Origin: Anaerolineae bacterium
Lineage (GTDB): Bacteria; Chloroflexota; Anaerolineae; Caldilineales; Caldilineaceae
Assembly: GCA_030432295.1 (NCBI GenBank)
Contig: JAUIHI010000002.1
Span: forward strand, 1 to 64,000
Direction: 5' to 3'
Length of the DNA stretch: 64,000 nucleotides
Positions 28,415 through 35,603 of the stretch are shown here, in pieces. Position 1 is the first letter of the stretch. Each line of letters starts with the position of its first letter. Below the pieces are notes generated by a model. The model had not been told where the DNA came from and searched no databases. It saw only the letters and a list, made by a program, of their open reading frames with translations. The position numbers and the translations under genes were made by a program.

Positions 28415-28467
28415 CAAAAGCGGCCACCGGCAACTTTCCTACTGGAAAGCTTTCACCGGCGATTTCT

Positions 28468-29055
28468 CTACCCCTCGTGGCCCAGATAGTGGGTTAACGT
28501 CGCCACCAGCCCGCAGAGTTCCATTGCCTCGATGCCCAAATCGCGCAGGATGTCCCGCTGATCCATCGGGACCCGGGGCGGCGCGGCGGGCAGGGTTTTG
28601 TCCACCGCGTGCCAGCGGTCCAGCACCTTTTGCAGGGTGATCTTCTCTTCCCACAGAAAATCGAGCATTGCTTTGCGCGCCCAGGCCATCACCTTCTGCC
28701 AGTCGATGGCAAGGGTATCGCCTGCCGCGTCGGCCACAAATTCGGCGCAGAAGTTGGGGTGCAGTCGCCAGGCCAGCGCGAAGACGTGGCTGCCATCAGC
28801 CAGCCGGTGGGTCGGCCCCATATAATCGAGCCGGTTGAGCGTCAGTTGCACCGCGGCCAGGGCCAGATCAGCGCTGCCCCCCTCTGTGCTGCCGAAGTCG
28901 AAGCCGCCCGCGCTGTGGTGGCGCAGAGGGGGCAGATTGGCCGCCACCAGCGGCTGCCCGTCTACTGTCACCCGGCGGGCCACAATCCCCCCGGTCACGG
29001 GCTGGGCCAGGACGAGAAAGCCAACTTCTTCCCCTGTGGTTGTTGAGATATTCAA
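28468..29055 (-). CDS. hypothetical protein, 195 aa
   Basis: Not recognised. The TTG at 29055 is chosen because AAAGGA lies about 7 nt upstream; the frame upstream runs into a GACGGCA word repeat and is rejected. The sequence is acidic and mixed alpha/beta, with a hydrophobic N-terminal half (GFLVLAQPVTGGIVAR) and a helical C-terminal half ending MELCGLVATLTHYLGHEG. No catalytic motif or TM segment is obvious. It lies 115 nt downstream of the DinB gene on the same strand. Confidence 0.65.
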   Translation of the reverse strand: MNISTTTGEEVGFLVLAQPVTGGIVARRVTVDGQPLVAANLPPLRHHSAGGFDFGSTEGGSADLALAAVQLTLNRLDYMGPTHRLADGSHVFALAWRLHPNFCAEFVADAAGDTLAIDWQKVMAWARKAMLDFLWEEKITLQKVLDRWHAVDKTLPAAPPRVPMDQRDILRDLGIEAMELCGLVATLTHYLGHEG

Positions 29056-29170
29056 TCGTATATCCTTTGGTGTTGAGATGACCGCGGACGACGGACGGCA
29101 GACCGCTGTCAATGGAGGCATCAGCCATTTCCGATTCTCCCGCGGTCTGCCGTCCGCGGTCTGTCGTCTC

Positions 29171-29668
29171 TTACTTCTGCCCCCGCCAGTCCACATCGAT
29201 CCCCTGGCTGCCCAGCCGGTCGGCGATTTCGCCGATGTGCATCATCAGATGGCGCAGAGAGTACAATTGTAGCTCCAATTTGCCAAAAGGCAGCCATTCG
29301 AAACCGGACGGCGCGTCCAGGTCCAGCACAGGGATCTGCCTGTCCACCTCGGCCCGGCATATTGAGAGATAGTCGAGCAGCTCGGCCTGGCTGTAGGGCT
29401 GGTCAATGACTACTTCGGTGAAGGGCGGATAGCCCAGGCGACCGCCCATCACATTGTAGTTTTCCCGGTGCTTGGCCCAGGGCACAAAGTCCGCTTCGGT
29501 GGGCTGCAAGTAGAGATGAACATAGAAGAGCGCGTGGTAGGCGATGTGCCAGGCTCTGTTCTTGGGCGCAGCGTCGTACCAGACCCCATCCGGGCAGCGC
29601 TGGATCGTCTGTTCCAGCATATCCAAGGCCGCGTGGAATTGGGAGTTGATGACGGCGGTGGTTGACAT
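29171..29668 (-). CDS. DinB superfamily protein
   Basis: 165 aa, four-helix-bundle fold of the DinB/bacillithiol-S-transferase superfamily. Conserved metal-ligand histidines are seen in WHIAYHALFY and near the C-terminus in LRHLMMHIGEIADRLG. AAAGGAGAA lies 7 nt before the ATG at 29668. Members are thiol transferases, damage-inducible proteins or mycothiol-dependent isomerases; the substrate is unknown. The upstream part of the open frame crosses a word repeat and is not coding. Confidence 0.82.
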   Translation of the reverse strand: MSTTAVINSQFHAALDMLEQTIQRCPDGVWYDAAPKNRAWHIAYHALFYVHLYLQPTEADFVPWAKHRENYNVMGGRLGYPPFTEVVIDQPYSQAELLDYLSICRAEVDRQIPVLDLDAPSGFEWLPFGKLELQLYSLRHLMMHIGEIADRLGSQGIDVDWRGQK

Positions 29669-29779
29669 TCGGGTTCTCCTTTCGATAGGAAACGACGGCA
29701 GACGGCGGACGGAAGACGAACGTATGGCGAATTGATTCGTCTTTTGGTGAGTAAACGATGAGTCCATCGCAAGAAGCTC

Positions 29780-29848
29780 AAAAACCGAGTTTTTAGGACC
29801 GAGCCACACCTGGGGTTTCCCGTCACTTTCACCAAAAACTCGGTTTTT
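29780..29848. repeat. perfect inverted repeat AAAAACCGAGTTTTT
   Basis: AAAAACCGAGTTTTT (29780-29794) and AAAAACTCGGTTTTT (29834-29848), 15 bp each, with a 39-nt loop. The stem is A/T-ended and flanked by further T, so it may act as a terminator on either strand. Confidence 0.75.
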
Positions 29849-29868
29849 TCAGTGGAGCCAAACGATGA

Positions 29869-29913
29869 CAGACGGAAGACGAACGTTCTGCGAATTGGTT
29901 CGTCTTCCGTCTG
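29869..29913. repeat. GACGGAAGACGAAC inverted repeat
   Basis: CAGACGGAAGACGAAC (29869-29884) and GTTCGTCTTCCGTCTG (29898-29913) pair perfectly over 16 bp with a 13-nt loop. The arms continue outside as GACGGCA-family words. A matching unpaired half lies at about 29692-29720. Confidence 0.8.
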
Positions 29914-29931
29914 CCGTCCGTCGTCAGCGCT

Positions 29932-30864
29932 TCAGCGCAATCGCGGCATCACTTCCTGGGCGAACATCTCAATCCCCTCCGTGCGGGGAAAGTCGAGCAG
30001 GCGCACGATCAGATAGCTGACGCCCAGATCGAGAAATTGCTGTAGCTGCTCGGCCACCTGTTCGGGCGTGCCCAGAATTGTGTTGCGGTTGTAGGGCGAA
30101 GCCGCGGCGATGCGCTGGGCTTCGGCTTCGGTTTCCGCCACGACGACGGCTTCGGCGGACCAACTTTTGCCGATGGAGTCGTAGTCCCGGCCCACCGCGT
30201 CGCAGTGACCGCGCAGGACGTCCAGTTTGTGGGCGTAGTTTTCCAGGGTTCCGCCGGGGATATTCCACCAGTCCGCGTGTTTGGCGACGACGCGCAGGGT
30301 GAGCTGCTCGCCCCCGCCGCCGATGAGAAGGGGCGGGACCGGATTGGGCCGGGGTTCGCAGTAGGCGTTGTCGATGCGGTAGTATTTGCCCGCGTAGCTG
30401 GCCGGGGCTTCTGTCCACATCTTTTTGACAATCTCAATCGCCTCTTCCATCTGGGCAATGCGCACGGACGGCTTGGGAAAGGGCCAGTTGTAGGCCTCGT
30501 ACTCCTCCACCATCCAGCCCGCGCCGATGCCGCAGATGAAACGGCCGCCGGTGAGCAGTTGCAGATTGGCCGCCATCTTCGCCATCAGCCCCGGATTGCG
30601 ATAGGCCTGGGAGAGCACACTGGAACCGAAGGTCAGTGTGGGATAGGCCGCGGCGAAGTAGGCGATTGTCGTCATACACTCCAGATAGGGGGTGTCGTTG
30701 GACTGCCAGGTGGCCCAGGGCATCATATGATCGTCCACCCAGACCGAATCGAAGTGGGGGTGAATCTGGCCCAGTGTATTGTGAATCTGCTCGACGAAAG
30801 CTGTACCGGCGCTGCCGTCCACAGGGAAGGAGGGCATGTGCCAGCCGAATTGGAGTTTACGCAT
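29932..30864 (-). CDS. luciferase-like (LLM class) F420-dependent oxidoreductase
   Basis: 310-aa TIM-barrel flavin- or F420-dependent oxidoreductase. The family core is visible as TFGSSVLSQAYRNPGLMAKM, then LTGGRFICGIGAGWMVEEYEAY, with PPLLIGGGGEQLTLRVVAKHAD and a C-terminal ILGTPEQVAEQLQQFLDLGV. AAAGGACTCTC precedes the ATG. Cofactor choice (F420 rather than FMN) is inferred from similarity to actinobacterial/Chloroflexota members; substrate unknown. Confidence 0.9.
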   Translation of the reverse strand: MRKLQFGWHMPSFPVDGSAGTAFVEQIHNTLGQIHPHFDSVWVDDHMMPWATWQSNDTPYLECMTTIAYFAAAYPTLTFGSSVLSQAYRNPGLMAKMAANLQLLTGGRFICGIGAGWMVEEYEAYNWPFPKPSVRIAQMEEAIEIVKKMWTEAPASYAGKYYRIDNAYCEPRPNPVPPLLIGGGGEQLTLRVVAKHADWWNIPGGTLENYAHKLDVLRGHCDAVGRDYDSIGKSWSAEAVVVAETEAEAQRIAAASPYNRNTILGTPEQVAEQLQQFLDLGVSYLIVRLLDFPRTEGIEMFAQEVMPRLR

Positions 30865-30904
30865 GGGAGAGTCCTTTCAAATGTGGGAATTTCAGGGAAC
30901 TGCC

Positions 30905-30975
30905 GGACGGCGGACGATAGACGGAGGACGAACCAATTCGCAGTACATTCGTCTGCCGTCCGCGGTCTGCCGTCT
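30905..30975. repeat. GACGGCA-family inverted repeat
   Basis: Left GACGGCGGACGATAGACGG (from 30905) and right CGTCCGCGGTCTGCCGTC (to 30975) form an imperfect stem of about 27 nt with several mismatches. It touches the stop codon of the next minus-strand gene. Confidence 0.65.
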
Positions 30976-31305
30976 TTATTCCGGCCACTCCGCGCCGTCG
31001 TAATAGCGGGTTCCCCGATGACCCGTGCGGGGAATGGGCTGTGCGAGTTTTTCGCCGGGGGTGGAGACGAAAATGAGGGTGCGGGGTTTGCCTGAACTGG
31101 GATTGACCGCGCCCCCTTCCAACCGGACAATCGGCAGGCGACCCACAATTTCGTCCTGCCAGATGGTGTAGACGAAGTGGCCCACTTTCAGTTTGGAGGG
31201 TTTGCCCGCCATGTGAAATTCGTATTCGCCGGGAACGCTGTAGAGTTCATCGACAGCCCTGGGGCCTTCGGATTGGGGCAGGGTTTTGGTAATGCCAAAG
31301 CTCAT
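30976..31305 (-). CDS. hypothetical protein, 109 aa
   Basis: Not recognised. The ATG at 31305 has AGGAGAAACCCC upstream. Small, predicted beta-rich and soluble, with no TM segment or Cys (FHMAGKPSKLKVGHFVYTIW, RTLIFVSTPGEKLAQPIPR). The C-terminus is GHRGTRYYDGAEWPE. The longer open frame upstream crosses a word repeat. It lies between two word-repeat gaps on the same strand as the luciferase-like gene. Confidence 0.65.
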   Translation of the reverse strand: MSFGITKTLPQSEGPRAVDELYSVPGEYEFHMAGKPSKLKVGHFVYTIWQDEIVGRLPIVRLEGGAVNPSSGKPRTLIFVSTPGEKLAQPIPRTGHRGTRYYDGAEWPE

Positions 31306-31350
31306 GGGGTTTCTCCTATGCTGAAAAGGGGGTGCAAAAAGGTCAGTTTC

Positions 31351-31445
31351 ACCGCGGAGGCGCAGAGGAAACGCGGAGAGATTCAGGAGAAAACCTCCGC
31401 GAACCTCCGCGTCGCCGCGTCTCGGTGCCCCCGCGTCTCCGCGGT
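31351..31445. repeat. CGCGGAG/CGCAGAG word palindrome
   Basis: The ends ACCGCGGAG (31351-31359) and CTCCGCGGT (31437-31445) pair over 9 bp. Inside are GGCGCAGAGG, ACGCGGAGAG and their complements CCTCCGCG, CGCGTCTC in a degenerate array. Confidence 0.6.
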
Positions 31446-31473
31446 AGGCCAAGAGGTTTTTGCAGTGGACCGA

Positions 31474-31513
31474 TGGAAGGAACAAGGATCTTTGACCGAT
31501 CCCTGCTCCTTCC
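31474..31513. repeat. GGAAGGAxCAxGGATC hairpin
   Basis: GGAAGGAACAAGGATC and GATCCCTGCTCCTTCC pair over 16 nt with two mismatches and a 7-nt loop. It lies about 30 nt beyond the 3' end of the minus-strand gene ending at 31544. Confidence 0.65.
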
Positions 31514-31543
31514 GTTCCGTGTAGATAATCCATCCACCAGCCG

Positions 31544-31891
31544 TTAATTCCTGGCACGCCCCCGGCGCTGGCGCAGCCGGTTGATGGCGGAATATATCTG
31601 TTGCTGTCGGGTCTGTTTTTGTTGTGCCCCGCTGCTGCCCAATTTCGCTTCTTCTTCCGCCAGTTGTTGGACCGCAGCCACATACGTGCCCATATCCCAC
31701 GACTGTTTCGTCTTCAGCGATGTCTGGATTTCCCGTGCCAGCAAATTGCCGAGCAACAGGCGGGCATATTGGGACGAATGGCCCTGGGCAATCAACTGCT
31801 CATAGGTTCGCCGGACTTCGGGTGGATTGCTTTCGACCAACTGTTCGTCCAAGACCGCGAGGTAACGATTTTCTTCGCTTTGACTGTACAT
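31544..31891 (-). CDS. small conserved-looking hypothetical protein, 115 aa
   Basis: AAGGAAGGC precedes the ATG at 31891. The core (SNPPEVRRTYEQLIAQGHSS then LLLGNLLAREI) resembles small helical proteins of the DUF1841-like type as I recall them, but this is not certain. The C-terminus is basic and Gln-rich (QKQTRQQQIYSAINRLRQRR). No TM segment. Function unknown. Confidence 0.6.
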   Translation of the reverse strand: MYSQSEENRYLAVLDEQLVESNPPEVRRTYEQLIAQGHSSQYARLLLGNLLAREIQTSLKTKQSWDMGTYVAAVQQLAEEEAKLGSSGAQQKQTRQQQIYSAINRLRQRRGRARN

Positions 31892-32115
31892 TTTTGCCTT
31901 CCTTTTTAACTTTGTAATGCGACAATGAAGGACGCGACACTCTCGCCAGCACTGCTTTACGGATAACCTTTTTGGTGGGTACGAAAAATATTTTATCCCA
32001 TTTTGGAGAATCAAATGACCAGCAATGTTTCGGATATTTTTCGCCCAGCGCAGACGTCAACCCTACAGATCGGCAACGCCTGGCCCGGAAATAGCCGTGT
32101 ATACAACGTTTTTAT

Positions 32116-32149
32116 CCATCCGGGCGCACATCGGAATCCGCCCGGATGG
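32116..32149. repeat. CCATCCGGGCG hairpin at methyltransferase truncation point
   Basis: CCATCCGGGCG (32116-32126) and CGCCCGGATGG (32139-32149) form an 11-bp perfect stem. It begins 13 nt beyond the last codon that resembles the methyltransferase, so it marks or caused the break. Confidence 0.65.
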
Positions 32150-32161
32150 CCGCCCTACGCA

Positions 32162-32347
32162 CCCGTCGCCCCGCTGTTTATCTGCGCCGGCCTCAAAGGT
32201 GAAGCGTTCGCCAGTCGGGTCATCCTCGGCAGGCGTCGGGTGGCCGAGCAACCGGCAGAGGTCGATGAAATGTTCCTGGGCCGCGCTGCGCTCTTTCAGG
32301 GCGACGCCGCGCCATTTGTGGACGAATTGTTGGGGAGTGATGGGCAT
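32162..32347 (-). pseudogene. 5' remnant of an MmeI-like DNA methyltransferase/restriction enzyme
   Basis: From an ATG at 32347 the first 62 codons read MPITPQQFVHKWRG, then KERSAAQEHFIDLCRLLG, PTPAEDDPTGERFTFE and GADKQRGDG. This is the highly conserved N-terminus of type IIG/MmeI-like class I SAM-dependent DNA methyltransferases, normally about 900-1000 aa. Similarity stops at 32162 and the catalytic and target-recognition parts are absent, so the gene is dead. A hairpin lies right at the break. It adjoins a toxin-antitoxin locus, fitting a decayed defence island. Confidence 0.82.
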
Positions 32348-32442
32348 GGGGCGGATTCGGATTCGATGGGATGGATGGGTGGGTGGATTGACGGCGGACG
32401 GCGGACAGCGGACCGCTGGTTGTGTCGGGTGTGCGCGGCTTA

Positions 32443-32478
32443 CAGAAGTTCGACTTTTCGGAAAAAGTCGAACTTCTG
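32443..32478. terminator. CAGAAGTTCGACTTTT hairpin
   Basis: CAGAAGTTCGACTTTT (32443-32458) and AAAAGTCGAACTTCTG (32463-32478) form a 16-bp perfect stem with a 4-nt loop. It lacks a long U-tract but the stem end is A/T-rich. It lies upstream of the methyltransferase remnant. Confidence 0.7.
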
Positions 32479-32530
32479 AATTGTAGCGGGTGGGGGCGGG
32501 GCTGTCAATCCGGGCGCGGGTGCAAGGCAA

Positions 32531-32594
32531 CCTTCCGGGAAGCGGCTGGAACTATTTTCCTGGTCGGTTGATTTTGTAGCCGCTTCCCGGAAGG
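32531..32594. repeat. TTCCCGGAAGCGGC hairpin, copy 2
   Basis: CCTTCCGGGAAGCGGCT (32531-32547) and AGCCGCTTCCCGGAAGG (32578-32594), 17 bp perfect, 30-nt loop. Same arm sequence as 22578-22641 with an unrelated loop. Confidence 0.8.
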
Positions 32595-32632
32595 ACAGCG
32601 ATGGAAGATTCACCCAACCTACAGAAGGGGCT

Positions 32633-32661
32633 TTGCGTGCAAGGCCAAAAACGGATACACT
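32633..32661 (+). promoter_or_regulatory. probable promoter of the toxin-antitoxin operon
   Basis: TTGCGT (32633-32638) and TACACT (32656-32661) with a 17-nt spacer, about 40 nt upstream of the antitoxin ATG. Confidence 0.5.
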
Positions 32662-32701
32662 AATCGAAAGGATTGTCACGGTTCAAGAAAGCGAGGAAAC
32701 A

Positions 32702-33181
32702 ATGGGCACAGTACCGGAGATCGAACAGGCAGTTACCCGATTATCAAAGCAAGACTTGGCCCGCTTCCGGGAGTGGTTTGAAGAATTCGACGCCCAACTG
32801 TGGGACAAGCAAATTGAGTCCGATGCCAAATCTGGCAAATTCGACAGAACGGTGGCAGAGAGCATCGCCGATTCTCGCGCTGGCTACACGACAACCTCCA
32901 CACCGAATCCGGTCGCGGCCACACACCCGCAAAAAGAAGGGGCGTCATCTGTGTCATCTACGGCCATTGCGACAATGACCAAAATGATGGAGTCCCTGCC
33001 TGAACCCGCGCAGGAGCAGATGGTTGAACATTTGCGTGACTATCTGGAAGAGCTACAGGACGAGCTACAGTGGGATATTCTCTTCAAGAAAACACAGCCG
33101 CAACTGATAGCCGCCGCGCGCCGCGCCAAAGAGGAAATGGCGCAAGGGTTGGCCAAGCCGATGGATTATGACCGATTATGA
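32702..33181 (+). CDS. antitoxin, apparent fusion of two antitoxin domains
   Basis: 159 aa; the ATG has GAGGAAA upstream. Residues 1-62 (VTRLSKQDLARFREWFEEFD, AQLWDKQIESDAKSGKFD) match the short addiction-module antitoxins usually paired with ParE/RelE-type toxins. After a Thr/Pro/Ser linker (63-85), residues 86-159 (MMESLPEPAQEQMVEHLRDY, LQDELQWDILFKKTQPQLI, AARRAKEEMAQ...KPMDYDRL) match a different family of small antitoxins, which normally precede the toxin type encoded next. The stop codon overlaps the toxin start (ATGA). A fusion or a frameless merger of two genes is inferred. Confidence 0.78.
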   Translation: MGTVPEIEQAVTRLSKQDLARFREWFEEFDAQLWDKQIESDAKSGKFDRTVAESIADSRAGYTTTSTPNPVAATHPQKEGASSVSSTAIATMTKMMESLPEPAQEQMVEHLRDYLEELQDELQWDILFKKTQPQLIAAARRAKEEMAQGLAKPMDYDRL

Positions 33182-33441
33182 AGTCGGAAACACTGCCTTC
33201 ATTCTGGTCCGCCTACGAACGGTTAGATGCAACTATCCGACGCAGCGCCAGAAAGGCATATCGCCTCTGGGCAGAAAATCCCTATCACCCTTCTTTGCAT
33301 TTTAAGTGTATCAATCGCGAAGAAAGCATTTGGTCAGCAAGAGTAACCCATGGCTATCGTGCCATTGGCATTTTTGAAGGCGATACTGTCACGTGGTTTT
33401 GGATTGGCAAGCACGATGCGTATGAGCGATTTTTCGGGTGA
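33178..33441 (+). CDS. RelE/HigB-like toxin
   Basis: 87 aa, the size of RelE/ParE-fold toxins, with the typical central motif NPYHPSLHFKCINREESIW, SARVTHGYRAIGIFEGD and C-terminal TWFWIGKHDAYERFF. Probably a ribosome-dependent or free mRNA endonuclease blocking translation, held inactive by the upstream antitoxin. Its ATG overlaps the antitoxin stop by 4 nt, so translation is coupled. Confidence 0.85.
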   Translation: MKSETLPSFWSAYERLDATIRRSARKAYRLWAENPYHPSLHFKCINREESIWSARVTHGYRAIGIFEGDTVTWFWIGKHDAYERFFG

Positions 33442-33543
33442 AGTAAACGCAAACGCCAGATCGCTACGTGCAGATGCCGGAAGTCGCCTACGCTTGAAGC
33501 ACAGAAGGTGTTTTCGACTGTGAAATACGCAAAGGAGGCCCCA

Positions 33544-33807
33544 GTGCCGACAGCAACACCGAATCTCTCCCTTCCTTTCTATGAGCAGGTGCTGGACTTT
33601 CTGGCCCAAAGCCCATCGGCCCAAGAGTTGGTCGATTTCCGCCCAACTCCCGCAGCCCAGGCGCGCTTCAGCGAACTGTTGGAGCTAAACAGGGAACGGG
33701 TGCTGTCCACGCAGGAAGAAGAGGAGTTGGATCGTTACGTACGGATGGAACGGTTGATTTCACTCTTGAAGGCCAAAGCATTTCGCCATATCGGAAATTC
33801 TCACTGA
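33544..33807 (+). CDS. small acidic helical protein, possible orphan partner of an HNH nuclease or toxin
   Basis: 87 aa from a GTG with an ideal AAAGGAGG 5 nt upstream; a longer frame from 33508 lacks such a site. The sequence is helical (FYEQVLDFLAQSPSAQEL, STQEEEELDRYVRMERLI, SLLKAKAFRHIGN). In my recollection such proteins usually precede an HNH endonuclease gene in cyanobacteria and Chloroflexota; none follows here. It lies 100 nt after the toxin gene. Function not established. Confidence 0.6.
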   Translation: MPTATPNLSLPFYEQVLDFLAQSPSAQELVDFRPTPAAQARFSELLELNRERVLSTQEEEELDRYVRMERLISLLKAKAFRHIGNSH

Positions 33808-33830
33808 TGCCACCGCTCGCGGCATCAGTG
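33802..33830 (+). terminator. hairpin overlapping the stop codon of the small orphan gene
   Basis: CACTGATGCC (33802-33811) and GGCATCAGTG (33821-33830) form a 10-bp perfect stem with a 9-nt loop. The TGA stop lies in the left arm. No U-tract follows. Confidence 0.6.
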
Positions 33831-33854
33831 CGTAAAGCAGTGGTTAAACGGGCT

Positions 33855-33874
33855 CAGCAAGCAGCGCCCCTACG
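33855..33874. repeat. 20-bp dispersed repeat, copy 1
   Basis: CAGCAAGCAGCGCCCCTACG occurs exactly here and at 36636-36655, in two different gaps. It belongs with the CCCCTAC-ended family seen at 16974 and 28386. Confidence 0.7.
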
Positions 33875-33932
33875 GAATTTCTGACGATACGACCCAATCA
33901 CCTAATCACCCAATACCCCAGGCAACCACCCA

Positions 33933-35411
33933 ATGACCCAATCCACCCGCAAACCCAATATCGTTCTTCTCGGCATCGACTCCCTGCGCGCCGACCACCT
34001 GAGCGGCTACGGCTACCAGCGGCTGACATCGCCCCATCTGGACCGCTTCGCCCAGCAGGGGGTGCTCTTTGAAAACACCTTCAGCGCCCACATCCCCACC
34101 ACCAGCGCCTATGGCTCGATGCTGACGGGGATGGACGTTTTCACGACGCAAGTGGTGGCCCTGCGCCACAAAGGGCCGATGCGGGAAGAGGTGCAAACCC
34201 TGGCCGAAATCCTCAAGGAGCAGGGCTATACGACCGTCTGCGTGGGCTTCAGCGGCAACCCCAGCAGCCGGGGCTTCGACGAATATCTCGACTACACCGC
34301 CTGGGGCAGTTGGGACGAGGGCCGTCTGCCCAAAGCCCAGAATCTCAACGAGCAGGCCATCCCCGCGCTGGAGCGGCTGCTGGCCGACGATAAGCCATTC
34401 TTCCTCTTCCTGCGCCATATGGACCCCCACGCGCCCTATCTGCCCCCAGAACCCTACGAGCGCATATTCTACAGCGGCGACGAGTGCGACCCGGCCAACA
34501 GTTCGATGGAGCCGGTGCTGGCCTTCAAGCCCTTCCGGGATTTTCTGGCCAGTTGGCTGCCACCGGGCATCACCGACCAGGAATATGTGACCGCCCAGTA
34601 CGACGGCGCGATCGCCTATATGGACGCGGCCATCCAGGCGATTTTCACTGCGCTGGAAAGCCGGGGCGTGCTGGATGAAACGATTGTGGCGGTCAACGGC
34701 GATCACGGCGAGACCCTCTACGAGCACGACTGCTTCTTCGACCATCACGGCATCTACGACAATGTGCTGCACGTGCCGCTGATCCTGCGCTACCCGGCCA
34801 AACTGCCCGCGGGCAAACGGGTTTCCGGCTTCAACCAGCACAAAGATTTGGTCCCCACACTGCTGGAACTGGCCGAGATCGACGCTGGAATTGATTTTGA
34901 TGGGCGTTCTTTGCTGCCGATGATCCGGGGCGAAGTTGCCAGCCACGAGAGCGAATTTTACATCACCGAATGTACGTGGATGCGCAAGCACGGCTGGCGC
35001 ACCCCCCAGTGGAAACTGATTCTGGCGTTGGAGCCGGACTTCCACTTCAAGCCCGCGGTGGAACTTTACAATCTGGTGGAGGACCCGGAGGAGAACCGCA
35101 ATGTGGCCGAGGAGAACCCGGATGTGGTGATGGCCCTGACCGCCCGGATGCAGGCGTGGATTCGCCAGCGGGAGGCCGAGACCGGCCTGCCAAACCCCAT
35201 CCACCACCAGGGCGACTGGCACGGCCAAGAGGGCGTCGGCCCTTTCACCAGCAGCCAGCAGGCGTATGATACGCTGCACATCGGCAACGCGTCCCAGGCC
35301 AAGCGCCTGCAGGAAAAGCTGAAGGCAGAGGAGGAAGCCACGGCCGCGCAAGCGACGAAGGAGAAAAAGCCGAAGGCTAAGCCCCGGGCACGCAGGAAGA
35401 AGAAGGAGTGA
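33933..35411 (+). CDS. sulfatase-like hydrolase of the alkaline phosphatase superfamily, atypical active site
   Basis: 492 aa, cytosolic (no signal peptide). Family motifs are the metal-binding IDSLRADHLSGYG (D16), NGDHGETLYEHD (D257-H258) and the FENTFSAHIPTTSAYGSMLTG region (residues 47-67). True sulfatases have C/S-x-P-S/T-R, with the Cys/Ser converted to formylglycine; here the aligned positions are H53-I-P55-T56-T57, so no convertible Cys/Ser and no Arg. It may instead be a phosphoesterase using Thr, or act without a covalent step. A Lys-rich tail (KEKKPKAKPRARRKKKE) ends the protein. No clear ribosome-binding site. Confidence 0.8.
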   Translation: MTQSTRKPNIVLLGIDSLRADHLSGYGYQRLTSPHLDRFAQQGVLFENTFSAHIPTTSAYGSMLTGMDVFTTQVVALRHKGPMREEVQTLAEILKEQGYTTVCVGFSGNPSSRGFDEYLDYTAWGSWDEGRLPKAQNLNEQAIPALERLLADDKPFFLFLRHMDPHAPYLPPEPYERIFYSGDECDPANSSMEPVLAFKPFRDFLASWLPPGITDQEYVTAQYDGAIAYMDAAIQAIFTALESRGVLDETIVAVNGDHGETLYEHDCFFDHHGIYDNVLHVPLILRYPAKLPAGKRVSGFNQHKDLVPTLLELAEIDAGIDFDGRSLLPMIRGEVASHESEFYITECTWMRKHGWRTPQWKLILALEPDFHFKPAVELYNLVEDPEENRNVAEENPDVVMALTARMQAWIRQREAETGLPNPIHHQGDWHGQEGVGPFTSSQQAYDTLHIGNASQAKRLQEKLKAEEEATAAQATKEKKPKAKPRARRKKKE

Positions 35412-35426
35412 GGAGCATAAGACTAG

Positions 35427-35603
35427 CGCCGGTTGAGTAGGCGTCGCATAAGAATGCGGGGGCTGTTCCCAGCCGTATCGAAACCAAACGGGTCACACCA
35501 AAAAGCAACAAACCCACCGGTAGACCCGCCGCCTGGGTTTCGATACGCCGCCACAAAGAGAGCGCAAGTTCGTGAGAAGTCTGCGGCGGCTACTCAACCG
35601 GCG
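35427..35603. repeat. nested inverted repeat CGCCGGTTGAGTAG / GGTTTCGATACG
   Basis: Outer arms CGCCGGTTGAGTAG (35427-35440) and CTACTCAACCGGCG (35590-35603), 14 bp perfect. Inner arms CGTATCGAAACC (35474-35485) and GGTTTCGATACG (35536-35547), 12 bp perfect. Similar GTTTCGATACG...CTACTCAACC palindromes are, in my memory, common in Actinobacteria; that cannot be tested here. Confidence 0.8.

Noticed and set aside
32003-32486. Plus-strand frames across the methyltransferase remnant
   Set aside because: They run antisense to a recognisable conserved N-terminus and through two hairpins; no supporting motif.
33906-35351. 481-codon minus-strand frame opposite the sulfatase-like gene
   Set aside because: Antisense shadow with His/Gly-rich composition and no ribosome-binding site.
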